From the NCBI GenBank assembly GCA_030430845.1, contig JAUIKE010000082.1:1-35605 (forward strand): DNA of 35,605 bases, written 5' to 3'. Below are positions 8,957-16,268 of the stretch, piece by piece. The translations under genes were made by a program, and so were the position numbers. Origin of the DNA: Bacteroidia bacterium (GTDB lineage Bacteria; Bacteroidota; Bacteroidia; Chitinophagales; Saprospiraceae). The stretch's first letter is position 1. The number at the start of each line of letters is the position of its first letter. The notes under the pieces are model-generated. The model saw only the letters and a list, made by a program, of their open reading frames with translations. It ran no database searches and was not told the DNA's origin.

Positions 8957-9416
8957 GCTTCTACTTTATTTTTTATTAAAATCCTTCGTCTTTGACGATG
9001 GTTATGTTTGTTGGCTGCGCCAGTATTTATTGACACAAAAAGTTGATTTTTGTTAAAAATAATTGTATGTTTATGCTGTGAGCAATTTAAATGGATCTGC
9101 TGAAAACCAAAGCAGATGTAAATTATAATTGTTGTCCAAATGATGCAAAAATAGCTATCATTGAATAATCTGCCGGGATAGCAGATTACGGACGTGGAGT
9201 GATAGTCAGCCACCTAACTTTCTAGGTGCAAATTGCGATGAAGCGTCTAAAGTTCAAGGTTTATGTTGAGCCTTTGGCCCATGCGTTCCTTGAAGCCACC
9301 ACCTTTGGGGGTGGTAGTTCACTAGTTTTCAATGTGTTGACTTTGTAATCTAGTAATCAAATTATGCTAGACGGTCTAAAATTAAAAATAAAACCTATCT
9401 TTGACGCAGTTGCACG
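8957..9416. other. Intergenic region with possible IS200/IS605 end remnant
   Basis: This is the divergent gap between the serine hydrolase and the B12 unit. The notable piece is 9238-9348, a 36-codon plus-strand frame whose second half reads AFLEATTFGGGSS and contains a hairpin (CCACC...GGTGG, about 9296-9315) followed by TAGTTCAC. From memory this looks like the 3' end of a tnpB gene plus the right end of an IS200/IS605-type element, but nothing upstream encodes a transposase. A second tiny frame lies at 9364-9459 (31 codons) and overlaps the riboswitch. The A+T-rich 8957-9215 part should hold the hydrolase promoter; I could not fix its elements. Confidence 0.35.
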
Positions 9417-9422
9417 TCAAGG

Positions 9423-9533
9423 CATTTTGATGGAACTTAACCCAATGCTTGAAATGTAATAATAATATCTCCCCCGGCGGGGGAGATATTATATATTGAA
9501 TTTTCAAGCTTAAATCTAAGCTCCATCAAAATG
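9423..9533 (+). repeat. Extended P2 hairpin of the riboswitch
   Basis: Nested pairing over 111 bases: outer stem 9423-9434/9522-9533, middle stem GCTTGAAA/TTTCAAGC (9447-9454/9502-9509), and an apical perfect 14-bp stem, ATAATATCTCCCCC (9462-9475) with 9479-9492, closed by GGC. It is a GC-capped, nearly continuous rod. Whether it is a native riboswitch arm or an inserted element cannot be settled from one copy. Confidence 0.65.
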
Positions 9534-9582
9534 AAACAAGGGGAATCGTGTGAAAATCACGAGCTGTTGCGCAACTGTGAAG

Positions 9583-9732
9583 GGCTGTGTAAAAAGTCCT
9601 TCGTCCTTTTTTCCCAACCACTAATATTTTTTGGGAGGCTGTTTTAATAAAAAAACTTTTTTTATTAAAACAGCCTCCCAAATAGAATTATGTAGGTTGT
9701 GTGAAAACGAGGAACGAGTTTTTACACAACCT
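9583..9732. repeat. Interspersed palindromic element inside the riboswitch (copy 1)
   Basis: The element starts GGCTGTGTAAAAAGTCCTTCG and ends with a 24-base stretch (9708-9731) finishing TTTTTACACAACC that is identical to 30219-30242. GGTTGTGTGAAAAC (9695-9708) can fold on GTTTTTACACAACC (9718-9731). In the middle is a perfect palindrome with 26-base arms (9630-9655 and 9657-9682) around a single C at 9656. No coding capacity is seen. The terminal inverted repeats plus a second copy elsewhere suggest a MITE-like or REP-like mobile repeat. Confidence 0.7.
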
Positions 9733-9844
9733 GAAGCCAGATCACCTTCCTTGAGTGCGGATTTTGCTTTCGCATCAAAAGCAAATGTCCGATTCTGTGA
9801 CCGTCCGTTCCGTATCCCGGCCCTGGATGGTTTACCGTTCCGTA

Positions 9845-9882
9845 CATATTGCTATGATGTTAAATGAAAAAATAGCAATATG
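9845..9882 (+). promoter_or_regulatory. Start-codon-sequestering hairpin (expression platform candidate)
   Basis: CATATTGCTAT (9845-9855) is a perfect 11-base complement of ATAGCAATATG (9872-9882), loop 16 bases. The ATG of the receptor gene (9880-9882) is the last part of the right arm, so folding would hide the start. A direct repeat CCGTTCCGTA (9805-9814 and 9835-9844) sits just upstream and may take part in alternative pairing. There is no T-run, so translational rather than transcriptional control is likely. Confidence 0.6.
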
Positions 9883-11808
9883 GAAATCTTTTCTGAGCGG
9901 CATTTTTTCGTTGCATCATATACAGTATTTGTTTTTTTGTTGCTATGCAGCTTACCCCTGCAGGCACAGGAAATCCTGGATACTGTCCGGATACCAACGA
10001 TTGAAGTTAAAGCCGCCAAGATCCGTCAAGACGTCACGGGAAGCGTTAGCCAAAATTGGACTAAAGACCAGCTAGCTCAACTTCCCGCCAATAACCTGGC
10101 AGAGCTTTTAGCTGCCGAAACCGGGACTTTCATCAAAAGTTATGGATTGGGCAGCCTGGCGACTTCCTCTGTTCGGGGCGGCAGTGCCGGACATACCCTG
10201 GTGCTCTGGAATGGCCTGCCCGTCCAAAGCCCCATGCTGGGCCAACTAGATCTCTCCTTATTACCCGTTCAGAGCATGGAATCAATCCGGTTTGATCGAG
10301 GTGGAAATACGGCTCTTTGGGGAAGTGGAGCCGTGGGCGGAGTTCTGGACCTACGCAATCAAGCCGATTTTTCACAGCGACTGCAGGTAGCAAGCCTCAC
10401 CCAAATAGGTAGCTTCGGACAATTCCAACAGCAATTGAAACTTCGCCTGGGTAATGCCAAACTACAAGCCATCACCCGCCTGTCTCATCAGGAAGCCGAA
10501 AATGACTTCACCTATTTACCCGCCCCGGGTGTTCCGGAACGACGTCAAAGTAATGCGCGCCTGTTCCAGCAATATCTGATACAAGATCTTTATTGGAAAA
10601 TCAATGAGCGTCACCACCTGTCCGTCCATTTCTGGCAACAGGAGTCCGACCGTCATATCCCCCCTACCAATGTTCAAACTCGCAGCGAGGCCCATCAGGA
10701 TGACCGAGCTACTCGCCTGATCCTGGATTTCCAAAAACGCGGCAAGAAAGGGATGTGGCAAATCAAAACCGGTTTTTTCAACGAATACCTCAATTATTTC
10801 GATGATCAAATACTATTGGAATCACGCAGCCGGTTTCGGACATACCTGTCTGAACTGACTGCTCGCTGGAGCTTAAATAGCCAACACAGCCTTCTTATTG
10901 GAAACACACATACCTACATCCAGGCATGGTCGGCAGGCTATCGGGAAAACATCCCTGCCGAGTACAAAACCGCCCTATTTGCTTCCTGGAAATATAAAGC
11001 TGCTCAGCTTCAGACTCAAATTAGTTTGCGACAGGAAATGGTGGACGGCGAACTGATTCCGCTAGTCCCTTCTTTGGGTGTGGATGTCTATCTAAGTCCC
11101 AGCCTGACCATCAAAGGCAAACTAAGTCGCAATTATCGCCTGCCTACCCTGAATGATCGCTTCTGGCAGCCCGGAGGGAATGAAAACTTATTACCCGAAT
11201 CCGGCTGGAGTCAGGAATTGACTGTGGAACAGAAAGCAGGAGACCAAAATTTTCAGGTAAAGGCTTCAATGACCGTCTTTAACCGGAACATCCAAAATTG
11301 GATCCTTTGGAGTATCCGGGAAGGACAAAGCTTTTGGTCGTCCAATAATATCACGGAGGTTTGGAGTCGAGGCCTCGAACCACGGGTTTCTATGACAAGG
11401 AAGTTCGATGACTTCAGCCTGCAATTCAAAGGAGGGTATGACTACATCCGCTCTACGAACCAGGTGGAGCTGGCCAATCCCCGAATGGCTGCTGGTGAGC
11501 AGTTGATTTATACACCCATTCACCAGGCATTTGGATCGTTTTCGCTTAGATGGCGTGGCTGGTATGCGCTTTACCAACATAGCTATACCGGGCCTACTCA
11601 AGGTATCAATGACCCCATCGAAGCCTATCAGATCGGGAATATCCGACTGCAATACAGTCCTCAATTCAAAGCAATCCAGGCACGGTTTTTCCTAAACATT
11701 CAAAACGCCTGGGATAAGGATTATCTGGTGATTGAACGCCGGCCGATGCCAGGAAGATTTTTTCAAACAGGAATACAAATATTTTTCAATAAAAAAACCG
11801 ACTTATGA
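9880..11808 (+). CDS. btuB: TonB-dependent outer-membrane receptor, BtuB-like
   Basis: This 642-residue receptor has a signal peptide ending near LPLQAQ (residue 30), a short TonB-box region (ILDTVRIPTIEVKA) and a plug domain at about 45-160 (LAELLAAETGTFIKSYG, SSVRGGSAGHTLVLWNG, GSGAVGGVLDL), followed by a beta-barrel ending in an aromatic terminal strand region. BtuB-type receptors import cobalamin across the outer membrane using TonB energy; the cobalamin riboswitch directly upstream makes that substrate much more likely than a siderophore. The length fits BtuB (about 600-700). The start is the ATG at 9880, which lies in a hairpin. The stop overlaps the next gene (ATGA), so the two are probably translated together. 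Confidence 0.88.
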   Translation: MEIFSERHFFVASYTVFVFLLLCSLPLQAQEILDTVRIPTIEVKAAKIRQDVTGSVSQNWTKDQLAQLPANNLAELLAAETGTFIKSYGLGSLATSSVRGGSAGHTLVLWNGLPVQSPMLGQLDLSLLPVQSMESIRFDRGGNTALWGSGAVGGVLDLRNQADFSQRLQVASLTQIGSFGQFQQQLKLRLGNAKLQAITRLSHQEAENDFTYLPAPGVPERRQSNARLFQQYLIQDLYWKINERHHLSVHFWQQESDRHIPPTNVQTRSEAHQDDRATRLILDFQKRGKKGMWQIKTGFFNEYLNYFDDQILLESRSRFRTYLSELTARWSLNSQHSLLIGNTHTYIQAWSAGYRENIPAEYKTALFASWKYKAAQLQTQISLRQEMVDGELIPLVPSLGVDVYLSPSLTIKGKLSRNYRLPTLNDRFWQPGGNENLLPESGWSQELTVEQKAGDQNFQVKASMTVFNRNIQNWILWSIREGQSFWSSNNITEVWSRGLEPRVSMTRKFDDFSLQFKGGYDYIRSTNQVELANPRMAAGEQLIYTPIHQAFGSFSLRWRGWYALYQHSYTGPTQGINDPIEAYQIGNIRLQYSPQFKAIQARFFLNIQNAWDKDYLVIERRPMPGRFFQTGIQIFFNKKTDL

Positions 11809-12767
11809 AACTAAGATTTACTGTTCTTTTTATGTTCTTTATCGGCTTTCTGAATGCGCAGACTATTGTGGATTTTGAGGAGTTCCCGGTGGATACCTTT
11901 CTCAATGGAAGTGACGGTAACGGCGGTTTTACAACCAATGGCCTTTTTTTACCCAACGCTTATAATCCTCAATACGGGAGTTGGACCGGCTGGGCTATTT
12001 CCAGTATGACGGATACCCTGAGTGCAGGGTACCTGAATCAATACAGCACCATTGCAGGAAGCGGCGTAGAAGGCTCCTCCAATTTCGCTGTTGGATTTGG
12101 CGGAACTCAAATTAAAGTGAACAATGGAGAGGGCAGCAAACAAGTGAACGGCCTCTATGTCACCAACAGCACTTATCCTTATTTAAGCATTAGAGAGGGA
12201 GATGGTTTTGCAAAAAAATTCGGCGGTGTTACCGGAGATGAGCCCGATTATTTCCTTTTGACCATTAAGGCCTATGCAGCCGGGGAACTTCTGGCAGATA
12301 GCGTTGATTTTTATCTGGCAGACTATCGTTTTGAGGATAACAGCCAAGATTACATCATTAAGGAATGGACCTTTGTGGATCTGTCTTCGTTTGGGGAAGT
12401 CGACAGCCTGTCATTTTCCCTCAGCTCCACCGATATCGGACAATACGGCATGAATACACCGGCCTATTTTTGTGTAGACAATATCCAGTTAGGGGATCTG
12501 GTCAGCAGCAATGATGATCTGAGTATTACTGAAATGCAAGTGGAGGTATTTCCCAATCCGGCTGTTGATTATATCCAAATCAAGTATGAATTTAATCAAG
12601 TAGTGCAGGCGGCTATCTTTGATATGAATGGAAGGCTACTTAAACAAAAAACCTTGCAGAACGCTAATGAAAGAATGAATTTGCAAGAACTTGCAGGGGG
12701 CACTTATATGCTGGTCGTGAGTGGTGATGGCTATAGAAGGTCGCAATTGATTGTAAAACAATTTTGA
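11805..12767 (+). CDS. DUF4465-like secreted protein with T9SS sorting domain, B12 locus
   Basis: This 320-residue protein has a signal peptide (MKLRFTVLFMFFIGFLNAQ), a globular domain at about 20-235 and a type IX C-terminal sorting domain at about 250-320 (VEVFPNPAVDYIQIKYEF, then GGTYMLVVSGDGYRRSQLIVKQF). The middle (TTNGLFLPNAYNPQYGSWTG, LSIREGDGFAKKFGG, FYLADYRF, WTFVDLSSFGEVDSLSFSL) looks like DUF4465. From memory, DUF4465-type proteins are encoded next to BtuB in Bacteroides and at least one class (BtuH) has been reported to bind vitamin B12 at the surface. Overlap with the receptor gene by four bases and control by the same riboswitch fit a surface B12-capture role. That function is inferred. 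Confidence 0.82.
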   Translation: MKLRFTVLFMFFIGFLNAQTIVDFEEFPVDTFLNGSDGNGGFTTNGLFLPNAYNPQYGSWTGWAISSMTDTLSAGYLNQYSTIAGSGVEGSSNFAVGFGGTQIKVNNGEGSKQVNGLYVTNSTYPYLSIREGDGFAKKFGGVTGDEPDYFLLTIKAYAAGELLADSVDFYLADYRFEDNSQDYIIKEWTFVDLSSFGEVDSLSFSLSSTDIGQYGMNTPAYFCVDNIQLGDLVSSNDDLSITEMQVEVFPNPAVDYIQIKYEFNQVVQAAIFDMNGRLLKQKTLQNANERMNLQELAGGTYMLVVSGDGYRRSQLIVKQF

Positions 12768-12829
12768 TTTTTATAAAAGGGGATAAAATACCTGGCGGCC
12801 GCCAGGTATTTTATCCCCTTTTATAAAAA
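12768..12829. terminator. 62-bp perfect palindrome between convergent genes
   Basis: Arms of 31 bases with no loop, centre GGCGG|CCGCC at 12798/12799, outer ends TTTTTATAAAAGGGG and its complement. It begins one base after the DUF4465 gene stop and ends ten bases before the DUF2490 gene stop, so it should terminate transcription in both directions. A hairpin would form with a T-rich 3' side on each strand. Confidence 0.85.
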
Positions 12830-12839
12830 ATTGAATTAT

Positions 12840-13574
12840 TCACTTACCGAACTGGGTGATATACTGTAGCCGAAAGAACAGAAAATGCCGCCTATCGCCT
12901 GAGTCACTGATCCTTCGGGTTCGAAACTCCAGGCCGGGCTCGAGTCTTTGACGGTCATTGATGCGGTAGCCCAGCCCTGCGGAGGCTCGGTAATCCCAAA
13001 AATATAGGGGGCGGTCCAAAGTAGGCATGATCAATACAGCATTTGACAAGTTAATATAGAACTCTTTATCATCCAGGCGCTCTCCCGAAAGCGGAAAATC
13101 TACTGACAGCCGGTACCTCAGACGGACATCAAAAGCAAATTCTCCGGTACTGGATGACTCCCTCCAGCGTTGCTCTACTCTAAATCGATTTCTGAGTCGA
13201 AATTTTTGCAGGCGGCTGATAAAAGTAATTTGTTGCCAGGGCCGGATCTCAGCAGTCGGGCTACCGGAGAAAGGATCTCTAAACCGATACAGAAAACCAC
13301 CGGCCAGATTAAGATTAGGACCCGAGTTATAGGAAAGCAAGGCTGAAAGATCAAGCGTCAATACTTCGGCGGGGAAGGTGCGTTCTCCTAAACTCTTGGA
13401 AAGGGTGTTGATTTCACTCGCACTGCTTAAAGCGTATTCGATTTCACCCATTTCTCCTTTTACTAATATTCCGGGCAAAAAGCCGTACAACTGAACATCA
13501 TTTTGGCCCCTTAGCGGTAGAAGGACCAACTGTAACAGTACGCAGCCAATTATAAAGAAGTAAAGTTTTTGCAT
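12840..13574 (-). CDS. DUF2490-family protein
   Basis: This 244-residue protein has a signal peptide (MQKLYFFIIGCVLLQLVLLPLRGQ). The rest is amphipathic beta-strand-rich sequence (PWQQITFISRLQKFRLRNRFRVEQRW, RLRYRLSVDFPL, LEPGLEFRTRR) ending in alternating aromatic residues (FFRLQYITQFGK), matching the DUF2490 pattern of a small outer-membrane beta-barrel. The function of the family is unknown to me. The ATG follows the stop of the PepSY-like gene directly (TAAATG), so the two are almost certainly translated from one message. Confidence 0.8.
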   Translation of the reverse strand: MQKLYFFIIGCVLLQLVLLPLRGQNDVQLYGFLPGILVKGEMGEIEYALSSASEINTLSKSLGERTFPAEVLTLDLSALLSYNSGPNLNLAGGFLYRFRDPFSGSPTAEIRPWQQITFISRLQKFRLRNRFRVEQRWRESSSTGEFAFDVRLRYRLSVDFPLSGERLDDKEFYINLSNAVLIMPTLDRPLYFWDYRASAGLGYRINDRQRLEPGLEFRTRRISDSGDRRHFLFFRLQYITQFGK

Positions 13575-14096
13575 TTAGTATAAAGTCATGTCTGTAGTTC
13601 TCAGAAGGATCTCTCTTTTTTGAATAAATGCCCCTTTTTCGTCAAATAAATATTCGTAGAGCGCCCTACCCTCTTTATCTTTTCCGTTGACTTCAATTTC
13701 GTACCGAAGGCCCTTATCCGAAGTTTGCTCCTGACATCGAGTGATCTTGTACTTTTGGAAATGCTCCTTCCAATGTTGAGTGATCTTTTCTTTGGCAAAG
13801 GAGGGGATGTCTCTAAAATTTATCAGTTTTTCTATATCCATTAGTTGTCCGTTGGAGAAAAATTCGACACTGTAGCGGGACTTGTTCCATTTCAACTTAG
13901 CCTCGTAAGTGATGGAATCTGTTGAAGTTTCCTGGTATAGTTTGACTTTTCTTCTACCTTCAAAATGCTTGTCCAGGTAATCCAGTGCCAGACTGGGAAA
14001 TTCAGAGGAGTCGACCCTTTTCTCGCGCTCCACCTTTTGTGCAGAAAGGGTATTAAATAAGAAGAGGCAGCTGAATAAGCAGAATAATACTCTCAT
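13575..14096 (-). CDS. Exported PepSY-like protein
   Basis: This 173-residue protein has a signal peptide (MRVLFCLFSCLFLFNTLSAQ). Two repeats of roughly 65 residues follow a PepSY-like pattern: FPSLALDYLDKHFEGRRKVKLYQETSTD with YEAKLKWNKSRYSVEFFSNGQ, then FAKEKITQHWKEHFQKYKITRC with YEIEVNGKDKEGRALYEYLFDEKG. Such domains occur in Bacteroidota periplasmic proteins, often next to signalling or envelope genes; a biochemical role is not established. Its stop touches the start of the DUF2490 gene. The truncated hutG ends 50 bases upstream, so it may be read on the tail of the hut transcript. Confidence 0.72.
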   Translation of the reverse strand: MRVLFCLFSCLFLFNTLSAQKVEREKRVDSSEFPSLALDYLDKHFEGRRKVKLYQETSTDSITYEAKLKWNKSRYSVEFFSNGQLMDIEKLINFRDIPSFAKEKITQHWKEHFQKYKITRCQEQTSDKGLRYEIEVNGKDKEGRALYEYLFDEKGAFIQKREILLRTTDMTLY

Positions 14097-14146
14097 ATTG
14101 ATTTTTTACCGGATACCAAGTTGTCCAATCATACAAGCGTTTTGAT

Positions 14147-14524
14147 TCAACTTTTGTTCATGATCGCGTCTACAATTCTAAACAGCAGGTTAGCACCCAG
14201 TTTGGCAGTTCGATTATCCTGATCATACTGCGGATTCAATTCACGGATATCCACTAGAGCCAGTTTTTCGGATTGAACAATGGCCTTGAGGAATGGGATA
14301 AGCAGTGCAGGACTCAGGCCAGTGGCAGCCGGAGTACTTACCCCTGGAGCAAAGGCCCCGTCAAATGCATCCAGGTCGATGCTCAGATAGATGAGTTGGG
14401 ATTGATCCATGAAGGTCTGCACTTTCTGATACCAGCGGCGATCACTTTTAGTGTCTATATGGCCCTTCCAATGAGTTTTGGTACCGGGAGTATAATGGTC
14501 GAAAAACGAATTCATTTTCTGCAA
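14147..14524 (-). pseudogene. hutG: C-terminal remnant of formimidoylglutamase
   Basis: The frame encodes at most 125 residues (TTG at 14524; the first ATG is at 14515). It matches the C-terminal third of arginase-fold formimidoylglutamases: YLSIDLDAFDGAFAPGVSTP holds the second metal-binding block and ELNPQYDQDNRTAK the conserved tail. The family is usually 310-390 residues; the N-terminal part with the GGGHE- and DAHxD-type metal ligands is absent. Nothing encoding it exists upstream: a stop that is also the amidohydrolase stop (14546-14548) lies in the same frame only seven codons away. The preceding genes are hutI, hutU and hutH, so this was once the fourth hut enzyme, hydrolysing formiminoglutamate to glutamate and formamide. 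It is almost certainly inactive as such. Confidence 0.8.
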
Positions 14525-14545
14525 TATGATGAAAAAAATTAAAGC

Positions 14546-16255
14546 TTATTGTGCGAATTCGTAAACAACTTTTCCTTTGAAAAAGGTCATTAAAACTTTC
14601 GTTTGATAAAGTTCAAATCTGGAAGTTTGGAAAACATCCCTGTCCAATACGACCAGATCAGCTAACTTGCCTTCAGTCAGCGTCCCTGTTTGACCTTCTC
14701 TGAAGCTTACATAGGCTCCTCCTCTGGTATAACCTGTGATTACGGAAGCCAAATCGATTAAATGTTGAGGAGTCCATGCTTTTCTATTAAGACTATCAGG
14801 ACCACGCCGGGTAATGGCTACTTGGGCAGCATCGAATGGGTCCATAGTACTGACCGGCCAATCGCTGCTGAAGGCCAGCCTGGCCCCTGTTTCAGCTACT
14901 GTCCCAATTGGATATTGCCATTCAACTCTTTTTTCTCCCAGGAAAGGATAATTGAGCTCCGTCATGTAAGAATCTTCTAAAGTGGCCCACAAAGCCTGAA
15001 AATTGGCAACAACACCTAATTCTTCGAACCTTGGGATATCCTCAGGGTGAATGACATGTAGATGGGTGATATGGTGTCTGCTGTCCCGAATACCGTTGAC
15101 TTCACGAGCTTTCTGAAAGGCATCGAGGGTCGTTCGGATTCCGAGGTCTCCTATTGCGTGGACATGAACCTGCATTGCTGCCTTGTCTAAAGCCACAATG
15201 GTTTCAATAGCCGTATCAGGAGCGGCATTCAAATAGCCGGCATGTACATCGTCACTGTATGGAGCCAACATAGCTGCTGTTTTACCTTCCACTACTCCAT
15301 CTATAAAAAGCTTCACCTGATCCAGTCTAATCGCTTCCCGACTGCCTGAAATACTTTTTAAGGTGTTCTTATACTTTTTATTCAAAGTCAGCACTTTACG
15401 AACCGTTTCCTGGCCTTTTGATATATCTCCGTAAATGGATAAATTAATATGGGTATTCAGTTTTCCTTTTTTCGCCAGACTGAGATAGGTTTCAATATAG
15501 TTTTCCCTGGCGGAGGCTTCTACGAGATTGGTAATTCCGAGAGAATGAGCTAATTCCAGGCCCTTTTCCAAGCCTCTTTCCAATTCTTCAGCAGTATAGG
15601 CCGGGATCAGGTTTTCTACCAGGTACATGGCCTCTTCCCGAAGCGTACCGGTGGGAGCTTTACTGATGGGATCCCTTTCAATAGTACCGTTTGCCGGATC
15701 AGGGGTTTCTGCAGAGATACCTGCAAGTTCCAGCGCTTTGGAGTTGACCCAGGCTGAATGGCCATCGCTTGATTCCACATAAACCGGCCGATCGGGAATG
15801 ATTTCATCCAGCCATTCTTTGCGAGGATTTCCTCCGGGGAAACTGGCCAGCCAGAAATTATGAGCATGGATCCATGTTTTATCAGAATGCGCTCTTGCAA
15901 AATTATCGATGTAAGAGAGGATGGAATCAGGAGACTCTATTCCAGTGAGGTCGCATCCCAGTAAAGCTAAACCACCCGAAATCGGATGGGCATGTGCATC
16001 TGTGAAGCCGGGGAGCAAAGATTTACCTTCCAGATCAATGACAGTGGTTTGATCTCCAATCCATTTCTCTGCATCTTTTTTCAAGCCGGTAAAAACGATC
16101 TGTTCACCTTTTACTGCAAGTGCTTCTACCTGATCAACCACCGTCTCCATAGTGTAGATCGGACCATTCCAAAAAACGTAATCTGCTTTTTCCGCCTTTT
16201 CACAAGAAAAAAGGAAGCCGGCAATAAGTAAAACAAGGATTAAGGACCTTCGCAT
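14546..16255 (-). CDS. YtcJ-like amidohydrolase, lipoprotein
   Basis: This 569-residue protein has a lipoprotein signal peptide (LVLLIAGFLFSC, lipidated Cys18), so it should be membrane-anchored outside the cytoplasm. It has the amidohydrolase-3 fold: DAHAHP (metal HxH), FIDGVVEGKTA, HAIGDLGIR, HHITHLHVIHPEDI, and FSSDWPVSTMDPFDAAQVAITR with the catalytic Asp. The C-terminal beta domain GKLADLVVLDRDVF closes the protein, which looks complete. The substrate is unknown; the family includes enzymes acting on N-acyl or cyclic amides. It sits between hutI (13 bases upstream) and the hutG remnant (21 bases downstream). Its location outside the cytoplasm argues against it replacing HutG. Confidence 0.88.
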   Translation of the reverse strand: MRRSLILVLLIAGFLFSCEKAEKADYVFWNGPIYTMETVVDQVEALAVKGEQIVFTGLKKDAEKWIGDQTTVIDLEGKSLLPGFTDAHAHPISGGLALLGCDLTGIESPDSILSYIDNFARAHSDKTWIHAHNFWLASFPGGNPRKEWLDEIIPDRPVYVESSDGHSAWVNSKALELAGISAETPDPANGTIERDPISKAPTGTLREEAMYLVENLIPAYTAEELERGLEKGLELAHSLGITNLVEASARENYIETYLSLAKKGKLNTHINLSIYGDISKGQETVRKVLTLNKKYKNTLKSISGSREAIRLDQVKLFIDGVVEGKTAAMLAPYSDDVHAGYLNAAPDTAIETIVALDKAAMQVHVHAIGDLGIRTTLDAFQKAREVNGIRDSRHHITHLHVIHPEDIPRFEELGVVANFQALWATLEDSYMTELNYPFLGEKRVEWQYPIGTVAETGARLAFSSDWPVSTMDPFDAAQVAITRRGPDSLNRKAWTPQHLIDLASVITGYTRGGAYVSFREGQTGTLTEGKLADLVVLDRDVFQTSRFELYQTKVLMTFFKGKVVYEFAQ

Positions 16256-16268
16256 TTTTTCAATAAAT

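Larger units (their letters stand above)
9417..9754 (+). promoter_or_regulatory. Cobalamin riboswitch, strongly enlarged
   Basis: Core elements are visible in order: GGGAATC (9541-9547), a small stem TCGTG/CACGA (9546-9562), GCAACTGTGA (9571-9580), and the B12-box-like GAAGCCAGATCACC (9733-9746). TCAAGG (9417-9422) can pair with CCTTGA (9749-9754) as P1, and CATTTTGATGGA (9423-9434) with TCCATCAAAATG (9522-9533) as P2. It lies directly upstream of a BtuB-like receptor gene, the classic target. The known class is about 200 nt; this one is about 340 because P2 is capped by a long hairpin and the arm between GCAACTGTGA and the B12 box has a palindromic insertion. Binding of cobalamin should repress the downstream genes. 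Confidence 0.85.

Noticed and set aside
8953..9213. 86-residue minus-strand open frame upstream of the serine hydrolase
   Set aside because: A/T-rich composition, no family-like motif, overlaps the start of a well-supported gene and covers the expected promoter region.
9631..10075. Plus-strand open frames across the riboswitch and receptor start (9631-9867 and 9755-10075)
   Set aside because: They read through the palindromic repeat, riboswitch and receptor gene in the wrong frame.
14546..16255. The amidohydrolase as a functional replacement of HutG (formiminoglutamate deiminase type)
   Set aside because: It has a lipoprotein signal peptide and YtcJ-type motifs, so it acts outside the cytoplasm, whereas formiminoglutamate is made inside.
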